Shown here: positions 54,542 to 62,000 of the stretch, piece after piece
How the letters are laid out: each line of letters opens with the position of its first letter
How positions within the stretch are numbered: position 1 is the first letter of the stretch
Assembly (NCBI GenBank): GCA_032718475.1
Contig: JAUCBJ010000548.1
Span: 1 to 62,000 of the forward strand
From: Nemertoderma westbladi
Lineage: Eukaryota > Xenacoelomorpha > Nemertodermatida > Nemertodermatidae
Length of the DNA: 62,000 bases
Direction of reading: 5' to 3'
Notes under the pieces: generated by a model
The model's database searches: none
Seen by the model: the letters and a program-made list of their open reading frames with translations, nothing else
What the model was told of the DNA's origin: nothing
Translations under genes and position numbers: made by a program

Positions 54542-55728
54542 ATGGCGGGAAAACTGATCAGAAAGAGAAAGGCGGAGTCAGGAGGAAAGGAGATACTGGT
54601 GGATTTCACCAAGAGGCATCCGGAAGAGAAGACGAGAGGATACTACGAGAGGTTGGAAAAGGGTCACGCGGCCGAGCGCTGCAGGACCACTTCCGGGAGA
54701 TGCACGAACAGCGGCTGGTCGGGACCTACGGGACGCCGTCGCTGGACAACGCGATCTTCCAACACTTCCACTACGTGGTGAAAGGGGACGAGGCGAAGTT
54801 TGGGATTCCGAAGTACCCGAGGGAGTCGCCGAAGAAGGATTGGAAGAGATTCATAGAGTCCGTCAACAGGGGAGGATATATGATCCTAGACGACGAGGGA
54901 ACCGTGGAAGACGAGGAGGGTTCGAGACGAGGATCAGCGGGGTCGGCCAGGACCATACTCCTACATTTGGCCGCGCCAAATGGGGACATTTTCTTATTCG
55001 ATCTAGGAACGTATGGGAAGAAGGACGGGCCGAAATTAAACCGGTTGCCGAAAGCGGTGCAAGTCTTGGTAAGAGAGAAGTCGACGACGAAGGTGGGATC
55101 GGCGATTCGCGAAGACGCGGAGAGAATCATCGGTCCGGACGCCACCAACCTCCTGGATATGCAGAAGGTCTTCATGGCTATGACGGCACCAGATGGGTTG
55201 GGGGTAGTCGGGAACACAGGCCAATGCGGGGCGGTGGCAATGGGCCAGCTATTGGGGCTCGTATGCCACAAACCGATGGACTGGGGGAAGTTCAGGGAGG
55301 AATACGGAGCAGAACTAGCGAACTCGCTAAAGTGTGGAGCGAGACCGGGAAGGCAAGAGGTATATCAATTCCGCAGAGGAGCGATAAAGGTATATCAGAA
55401 GCGATATATCCTGCAGGAAGATTGGATGATGATAAGTTTGCTTAACTTATTTATGACCGTGGTTATCGAGAGGGAACCAGCGGCATTTCTGTTATCGGGA
55501 TCACCCCTAAGCTACAGGAGAGCCTTTAAGACGGTCTTCGACGGTCTGGTAGACCACCCGGGGCTGAAGGGCGAGTCGGTGTACTACAATAGCCGACATC
55601 TGATAGACGGGGAGACAGATACGCCGTATCAGAGATGGGAGCAGCTAGAGGCGGTTAGACGAGAGGCAAAGCGACTGGAAGAAGTCGCTAGACGGGAAAG
55701 GATAGAAGCAGAGGAGAGGGAAGATTAG
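54542..55728 (+). CDS. BEL 2 ORF3 first part: RNase D/EXD-like exonuclease domain
   Basis: Starts MAGKLIRKRK (basic). About 45 codons later, near 54,675-54,690, the frame shifts by one; the rest is open to TAG at 55,726-55,728. The domain matches RNase D/EXD exonucleases well. It has an ILDDEGT motif (D at 54,889, E at 54,895), then RTILLHLAAPNGDIFLFDLG as the expected paired strands, then TKVGSAIREDAERI (D at 55,114), and LLDMQ. A Tyr-x4-Asp pair (55,405-55,422) sits where YxxxD is expected but is one residue too wide. A charged helix ends the part. The family removes nucleotides from 3' ends of RNA or DNA with two metal ions. Its role in a retrotransposon is unknown. Confidence 0.78.
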
Positions 55729-57105
55729 GCCAGGACGCAGAGTTACGGCTTCGAGGAACAGGCAGGCTTAGACGAACTTCGTTGGACTTCATCATGGAGT
55801 TCGGGGGAGTCTCTAGGGCGAGAACTGGGATGGACGGTGGGATCGCCGAAACAGTCGACGTCGGGGTTGCAAGCGAGGCCCATACCAGCGGGCGCCGAAG
55901 GCGACCAACCGCCAAGGAAGTTAAGGGAGCTAGAGGGATGGAGAGCTACGGGCGAGAGCCAAGGCGGGAAGGGACATAGTGGATCCATCGGGATACCGGG
56001 GTTGGAGCCACTGCCAGAGGAGGAGGAAGACGACGACGAGTTCGGAGAGGTGCCGCCCATCGAGAGGATTGGCCACTCGGACACGGACTGGGTTGGTGGG
56101 AGGGTGGTGACGGCCAGTGGGGCGAGGGCCTTCTGGGATAGACCCGGCAAGCGGACCTGGATGCACGAGGAGCCGGCGATGGATTTCGCGGGGAGCACTA
56201 TCAGGTTGGGCGAGCAACCGGGGACGGCACCACGGGTAGTATTCGGGGAGACGATGCCCGAGAGGGGCGGAGAGATCGACGTAGACAGGGACACTAACGT
56301 GCAGAAGTTCGCCTACCAGCGACTCCACAGACCGCGGAGATCGCTTGGGACGAAAGACGACGTGGGGCGGGAGACATTGGTACTCGGTTGCGACTACTGT
56401 GGGAGACAGACCCACCAGGAAAGGAGCTGTTTGTACCGGTTCCAAAAGGGAACCTTTTGTCTCTACTGCCGCGAGTCGAGCCACAGGATGGGGGCATGTC
56501 CACGGTTGCATAACCGATGTCCGAAGTGCAACTTTCAGGGATACTACGGACGCCAGTGCGACTGGATGGACGACGAAGAGAAGTTCAGAAGATTCGAGGA
56601 GTGGGCCGACGTCGGGGCCATGACGCGCCAGTGCATGAAGGCCCAGGAGTTCAAGTGGGGTTTCTTCCTTATCAATCAGGAGGCTCACATGGAAATCATA
56701 AAGCGGAGGCTACCGTTTACCTATCAAGAGGTAGCAACGGCGGCGTCGTATGCCGGGGTGATGAATACACAAAGGTATTTGGACAGGTGGACGCCACAGA
56801 ACCGAGGGGAGTTTAGGGATTTCCTGGCGGAGCACGTGCCGCGGGCAAAGAAGGTGATCATATGGGACGCCACCAGGGGGAGACAACAGGGCCACTTGGA
56901 GGGGCCACCCGCGAAGCGATATCGGGAGCTGATAACACCAGCACCCAGGGAGCCAACGACTGGGATCAGTAAGGAGGTGGCGGCGAGGGTCCGAAGACAG
57001 AAAGCGGATCCCAGAGGAGCGGTAGTGACCAGGAAACGACCCAGGGAGGAGGACGGCAAAGGGAAAGACTTGAGGTGGTTCCCAAAGTCAGGGGGGATGA
57101 ACTGA
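55729..57105 (+). CDS. BEL 2 ORF3 second part: triple zinc knuckle protein
   Basis: Same frame as the first part, beyond a single TAG, open to TGA at 57,103-57,105. Three zinc knuckles follow each other at 56,389-56,562: CDYCGRQTHQERSC and CLYCRESSHRMGAC are perfect C-x2-C-x4-H-x4-C; the third (CPKCNFQGYYGRQC) has Tyr in place of His. The linker pattern C-P-x5-C between the second and third is identical to that in element 1 ORF3. A helical region with several Trp follows, then a basic tail (RVRRQK, RKRPREE). Such knuckles bind single-stranded nucleic acid. I infer that both parts are one gene interrupted by a point mutation, because the frame and the order agree with the intact homologue. Confidence 0.78.
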   Translation, partial: ARTQSYGFEEQAGLDELRWTSSWSSGESLGRELGWTVGSPKQSTSGLQARPIPAGAEGDQPPRKLRELEGWRATGESQGGKGHSGSIGIPGLEPLPEEEEDDDEFGEVPPIERIGHSDTDWVGGRVVTASGARAFWDRPGKRTWMHEEPAMDFAGSTIRLGEQPGTAPRVVFGETMPERGGEIDVDRDTNVQKFAYQRLHRPRRSLGTKDDVGRETLVLGCDYCGRQTHQERSCLYRFQKGTFCLYCRESSHRMGACPRLHNRCPKCNFQGYYGRQCDWMDDEEKFRRFEEWADVGAMTRQCMKAQEFKWGFFLINQEAHMEIIKRRLPFTYQEVATAASYAGVMNTQRYLDRWTPQNRGEFRDFLAEHVPRAKKVIIWDATRGRQQGHLEGPPAKRYRELITPAPREPTTGISKEVAARVRRQKADPRGAVVTRKRPREEDGKGKDLRWFPKSGGMN

Positions 57106-57769
57106 GACTTCAATGTGGTACGCCTGGAAGGCGCCACGTGGGACGTACGAACTATTAAGTACAAATTCAAACTGATGCAAATAATTAAATAAGTGCAATT
57201 ATATGTACGTACGTAGTAATCAGTAGTTTAGCAATGAAATATACGTTCGAAGTAAGTACTATAGTCATTCAACCTTTCTCAATTAGCTACTGGGACTGGG
57301 GGGCTAACTGACTATGGTACTATGGACGAGACACCAGACGACTTCACATTTCTTGAGTGCGACGGCACAAAGGGGGAGTGAGATTCGTCAGAAGGGATGG
57401 GGTAGTCAAAGGGAGGTCGAGTAGAGGTGATAGTGCAGAGTGCAGAGAGAGTGCGAATGCAATTCAAGTGTGTGGGAGGAATAAGAGGCTGAGTGAGGGA
57501 CAGGGAAGTCCGAGAGTTAGAGCGGTAGTGAGGAGAAGTAGAGGAGAGTCAGGGTGAGAACAGAGTAGAGTTAAAGTGGCGAAGTGTTGGGGAAACAAAA
57601 GTCGTGTGAGGAGCACACGGTCGGCCCGACATGGGACGCCAGGCGAAACGGGTAGCGATATCATACCCATAGGGAGCGGCCTGGAAAGCCGGTTCCGAAA
57701 GAAAATAGTTCCACCCCACACCCGATAATAGATCGGGATCCAGCGGAATTGTAGCGCACTTTAAGGTGG
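57106..57769. other. BEL 2 3' noncoding region
   Basis: Purine-rich (AGAG/GTGAG-type) between 57,360 and 57,580; no coding. Confidence 0.5.
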
Positions 57770-57806
57770 ATGCTATCTTCTCACCGGGAAGATAGCATGG
57801 GGGGAG
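57770..57806 (+). other. BEL 2 hairpin and polypurine tract
   Basis: ATGCTATCTTC (57,770-57,780) pairs perfectly with GAAGATAGCAT (57,788-57,798) over a 7-nt loop, followed at once by GGGGGGAG, the polypurine tract, and then the 3' LTR. Confidence 0.8.
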
Positions 57807-58347
57807 TGTTAGCTTATTCAATTCCGCTAACACAAACCCATAAAGTCAACCGTTAAGCAATATTGGGGGCCACGAGATTGGGTAACCAACAACTCGTGTC
57901 ACCCCAACAAAGTGGGAAGGAGAAACACACAATAAGGGTCAGGGGCCAAACCCCTAACCGAGAGAGAATAGGTGGAGTGAACGGAAACACTCCAAAGGGC
58001 GCCAATAGGGACATTAGCCAATCAGAGGGGGGAAAGGCATCGGTTAGGTACAGTAACAAGGCCAACCCGTGCAATATAACCAGTTGGCAGTAATCATCTC
58101 ATTCAGTTATCTCAGTGTTATTGGTGTTACAGTAGCAATAGTTTAGCTAGGGAAGTACCGGGATTTCAATTACCGTTTCCCGCCTTCCGCGTACAACAAT
58201 ATATTACCAGCCATTATCTATATCTATACTATATATCCCGAATATTATATACGACGAACAACGCAAACTCTTTTATCTTTCACACACGGCGGGGACGCGT
58301 GAATTGACAAACCGGATAAACCGGGATCCTTCCTGGATCCCGTCACA
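57807..58347 (+). repeat. 3' LTR of BEL element 2
   Basis: 541 bp; differs from the 5' LTR at two bases and by one extra A near 58,311. Followed by target copy ATGTG. Confidence 0.95.
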
Positions 58348-58352
58348 ATGTG

Positions 58353-58931
58353 GCCGACTTCTGTTACCTGGGATCATGGATCCGGAAGTCAGGTGAGGAC
58401 CTTCGAATACGTAAGGGAAAGGCATGGGCAGCCTTGAATAGGCTTTCCAGGATTTGGAAGTCACAGAGAATTAATCGGAAACTTAAGGTCCGATTATTTA
58501 GAGCAGCAGTAGTTCCAGTACTCCTCTATGGGAGTCCATGCTGGGCTCTAACTGCTGAGGACACCAAATCTTTGGATGTCACATTCACAAGAAAGCTACG
58601 CCGGGTTTATTGTGTCAAGTACAATGCACACATCTCCAACCAGATACTATATAACATTGGAGGTGTCTCATTGGTTCCCACAAGCTTGACACTAGAACAA
58701 AGTCGCCTCCACTTTGCAGGACATTGCTTTCACCGTGAGGACCAGCCCGTGCATAATCTTGTGCTTTGGCAGCCTTATGGGGTGAATAAGCATGGAGGAC
58801 AGCCCATGACTTTCTTGAGACGCATCTTAAAGGACACTGGCCTTGAAGATGCGGATGATCTAGCAAATGTCATGGGTGATAGGGAGTTGTGGCGGCGCAA
58901 TTTTGTCGACAAGCCGGCACAGCATTCTTAA
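58353..58931 (+). pseudogene. LINE reverse transcriptase, right piece
   Basis: Continues the interrupted gene: ADFCYLGSWIRKSG, GKAWAALNRLSRIWKS, VPVLLYGSPCW, then RLHFAGHCF and LVLWQPYG, ending at 58,931. This is the C-terminal RT and post-RT part of an RTE-like LINE. The piece is open, so the LINE copy was probably young when BEL 2 landed; it is truncated on the left at about 44,024. Confidence 0.8.
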
Positions 58932-58959
58932 AAATGCAGCTGCAATGCAGCATGCCGAT

Positions 58960-60495
58960 CCTAGTAGTAGATGCGATACATAGATGGACGAGTGATAATG
59001 CCATGGCTCGGGGATAATGCCAATGGCATGGGGATAAATTCGAGTATATGTTATATCTTATAGAGGATAAGAAGCACGTCCGTGATTTGGGAATATTCCT
59101 AAGCGATTCCGGATATTTTTCAGTTATCCTATTTCAGAAATGTGCAAATCGGCCTCGGATCTATGCAGTTGGGTTCTTCGTGTATTAGACACCCGTGATA
59201 GTATTACAATGACCACCTTGTGCCAGTCACTAGTCTTGAGTATTACTGCCAGCTATGGAACCCGACAAATACATTCAGAGAGCATTCACTCAGAAAATAC
59301 AAGGAAATTACTGGAACCGACTGAAAAAGCTTAAGATATAATCATTGCAAAGACATGGAGAACGATATATTATAATATATATATGGAAGATGTTAGAACA
59401 AAAACTGCCGAATACTTGTGCATCACCATTAACAGCTGTGTATATTATATTATGCGGAGAGGACGGGCTTGCAAGATTCCACCTTTCACAAGAAACAGCA
59501 GCGCTAAAGTAAAATCGTTAGTAGAAATGAGCTTCACCTTCACGGTGTTTGGACCGAAAATGTTTAATGCTCTTCCGACTAGCATCCGAGATATATCCGG
59601 ATGCTCCTTGGAAATAATTATACAAATCGCGATTAGACAGGTTTTTGTTGATAATCCCGGACGAACCTGGCAGCCATGGATACACCGCCATTCGTTCTGG
59701 GCAGTCTAAACTCTCTCATTGAGATAATCCCTGCATATCAACATCATAAATAAATTTCAAACAAAATACATTTTAACCGCTTATATTTTTAGTTTTCTTT
59801 CTCTTTTTTATCAATTTCATTCTTAATTTGTGTATTTAAGTGTCCATATTAATTGACATTTTTTAATATTTTCTTTAATGTCAATTGATATCCTTTGATA
59901 TTTTTAAATCGTGTACATTGATTATTAATATGAAAACAATAAAATAGGACACGGGGTCTTATTTGATTTGACATTGATTATTGTTAGGTATATTTGTGAT
60001 TTTAGTCTGGTGCGCTTTTTGAGTTTTCCGTGGTCTAATTTCATAATCAAAAATTATTAAAATTACAATTACAATATTCCAACAAGATCAATTATAAAAT
60101 AAAAAAATGGTCATAAATTAAAAACGGTGAAAAACAAAGTTCGATTTAAACTGATAAATAATTTATTATTTAATAATAATATAATGCAAATAAAGTAACG
60201 TGTGTGATGTGGTGTGTTGTAGGTATATGAGCTGTGATGTGTTTGAAAAATGTAAGTACAGTATATGCATATACCAATATTGAGAAATACAGAATTCATT
60301 TTCCACACTCAAATTATGTGTAGAACATAAAAAAAGTTCTGTTCTCCCAAAAACAGTGGCAATAAAAGAAATTGTCTCCAGGAACGGTTAAGACAATTCA
60401 TCTGATTGCTTCCATATATTTTAGTCAAAAAATTACTGCTGGAAATTAACAAAAGGTACATGTTTCCATTAAAATTAAACTTACATCACCGAAAT
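58960..60495 (+). mobile_element. CR1/L2-like LINE 3' part and tail, copy 2
   Basis: Broken frames give HVRDLGIFLSDSG, WVLRVLDTRDSITM, LCQSLVLS, a WNRLKKLKI-type segment and, from 59,383, a frame with RRGRACKIPPF ... FGPKMFNALPTSIRDISGC, all typical of the C-terminal RT region of CR1/L2-type LINEs. Coding ends at 59,709; the AT-rich 3' UTR follows. An 8.2-9.1 kb relative exists on the left side. Confidence 0.7.
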
Positions 60496-62000
60496 CCAAC
60501 CCACGCCAGGAGCGACGGCCACCCTGGAGGTAGAGGGAATTGGACCGGAGGAGTGCGAATTGCAGCCACTGGCGAACACCCCCCAGCACGCACGCGAAAT
60601 ACCTATCATGCATACTGCCCCGCCTCGACACAAGTGTCTCAGCGAGGTGGCATATAAGAATCTGGGCCTCAGTACACCAGACACCATCTGTGATGCCGAC
60701 AAGAGGGCTGAACGCCATCCTCCAGTCCTCGCAGCCCGTTTGGTAGTGCAACTTCTTTAGCTGACACCACAGCTCGATGATGGACTCAGTGGAAAGGTTG
60801 GCCGGAGCTTTATGAGGTGGCGTCTGCGTTTATTATCGCGATATCGAATGACGCCACTCTTTGGTTAACACAGACTCCCCACGCAACCAAATCTGCTCGC
60901 ACTCCTCCTACATCCCGTCCTTCTCTGTCCAGATAACCCCGGGACAGGGTTACCTCCCACTTAACTCTAGATGCCCCGAATGCAAAGGCCAGTAGGGAGC
61001 TGAATACGTCGCACACCTCATCGTAGCGTTTTACAATTAGGCCACTGGATTTTTAAGTTAATGCATGGGAGGTTGTGAATGGCCCCCCACAGCCCTCACA
61101 TTTATTTGGAAGGAAGGCCCAGTGGGATGAGGCCATACCGGAGGGCCAGATTATCCCTAAATTCCTCTACACTAAGGTCGGTTGCATTGAGGATACTGGG
61201 CTGGGCAGTCAACCAACCACCGGTTTTGTTCTGTACCACTCGTTCCACAGGTCTCCATTGGATGACCAGTAGTGCCACCAAAGCTGCCTCCCGTTTCTCT
61301 ATGTAGGCTGCGTCCTGTGCGATGCGGCTTTTGTTGAGGACATCATGCAAACTGGCGTTGTGGTCGGCTACATGGAGGGGTGGTGTTGCCTGGATAGCAT
61401 TTATTATAACTGAGGTCCCCTCTAAGGAAGCGGAGCATGCTGGGCTCTGCTGCATCGTGGGGTCTCGCAGTCCAATACCTCCATGACGAGCCGGTAGAAT
61501 AATAAATTCTTCATCAGCCCGATCCAGACAAGAACTACCAAAGAGTGCGGGTGTAAACCTCCATAGTATCACTGTTCAGATGGGGGTGATTTCCTCTACA
61601 TTGGTGGGGACAACTCGCAGGAGGTAATCCCATTATGCCTGAATACACCAGAACAGCCCGGTGTGTGCCGTCTGGGGGAACTCCTTGGCGACTTCGGAAA
61701 GTTTGCCGACCTTCTCAATCCATCCCGCTACTTTGTCGGCAACAAAATCATTCCTGCCAATGTCACTGCTGATATAACCCCCCAGGAAATGGTGGCCTGC
61801 GACTATCTGGACCCCACATGAGCCAAACATCGCCTGGGCCTCGACTTCCAACCCCGGTTTGACCACAATGTAACTCTTTGGTCGGTTCGGAGTTGTAGCC
61901 TATTCTGGGACCCTGGGTTTGGACCTCCGACCACCAATTCCAGATTTCCAATAGACTACCTGCAGAAAGGCATCATCTGCTTACCAACACTGCTATTGAG
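60496..62000 (-). pseudogene. Reverse transcriptase relic (minus strand), copy 2
   Basis: Longer copy of the relic at 9.4-10.5 kb, running off the window. Minus-strand pieces from right to left: GPRIGYNSEPTK (near 61,900), VAGHHFLGGYIS and FPQTAHTGLFWC (61,780-61,640), PALFGSSCLDRADEEF and LPARHGGIGLRDP (61,550-61,470), WLTAQPS, EEFRDNLALRYG, and the end LLRSNSLYLQGGRRSW (near 60,530). Frame changes occur near 61,860 and 61,080. Same uncertain clade as copy 1. Confidence 0.7.

Larger units (their letters stand above)
44132..58347 (+). mobile_element. BEL/Pao retrotransposon 2 (14.2 kb) with ORF3
   Basis: LTRs of 540 and 541 bp start TG and end CA; perfect 5-bp target duplication ATGTG at 44,127-44,131 and 58,348-58,352. 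Interior order: gag, protease, RT, RNase H, integrase, minisatellite gap, ORF3, 3' region. LTRs differ at two bases and one indel. Despite that, coding parts carry three in-frame stops and at least four frame changes, two of them at long G runs. It interrupts a LINE reverse transcriptase gene in the same orientation. Confidence 0.93.

Overview
The window is nuclear DNA of an animal. Most of it is transposable elements in several nested layers, with one clear host-type gene. The first 1.1 kb is a mitochondrial fragment (end of ND5, then start of cytochrome b) that reads open only with an animal mitochondrial code: TGA=Trp, ATA=Met, and AGR not Arg. That code plus T-rich coding strand fits a tunicate or another marine invertebrate; the phylum is not proven. 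I saw no CRISPR array, bacterial operon, rRNA gene or convincing intact tRNA gene.

Layout. 1-1,110: mitochondrial insertion. 1,111-2,178: 5' part of an RTE-like LINE (minus strand), joined directly to it. 3,638-7,923: a coding-intact, GC-rich Ty3/Gypsy element of CsRn1 type, with a textbook -1 frameshift signal between gag and pol. 7,924-10,520: gypsy relic, LINE tail and a minus-strand reverse transcriptase relic. 10,525-10,975: G-rich minisatellite. 12,854-13,897: intronless fatty acid hydroxylase/sterol desaturase gene. 13,890-36,635: a large inverted-repeat (foldback) locus carrying a C2H2/acidic protein gene, split by an 18.9-kb BEL/Pao element. 37,380-43,540: repeats and AT-rich sequence. 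43,540-44,131: gypsy integrase relic, then part of a LINE reverse transcriptase. 44,132-58,347: a second BEL/Pao element (14.2 kb) inserted inside that LINE gene. 58,353-62,000: rest of the LINE, then a second copy of the LINE tail plus minus-strand RT arrangement seen at 8.2-10.5 kb.

The most notable result concerns the two BEL/Pao elements. Both are complete from LTR to LTR with perfect 5-bp target duplications (GCCTC and ATGTG). Both are unusually long because a further large reading frame (ORF3) lies after pol. The two ORF3 products are very diverged from each other but share one architecture: a domain with RNase D/EXD-type 3'-5' exonuclease motifs, then three closely spaced CCHC zinc knuckles, then a basic tail. 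ORF3 does not look like an envelope gene. In both elements ORF3 is preceded by 1.3-1.6 kb of repeat-rich noncoding sequence, and a hairpin touches the polypurine tract. I know of no described BEL lineage with this gene.

The two BEL copies are young by LTR identity (about 0.5% difference), yet both have broken pol genes. The second has several stops and shifts, two of them at long G runs, so some may be sequencing errors.
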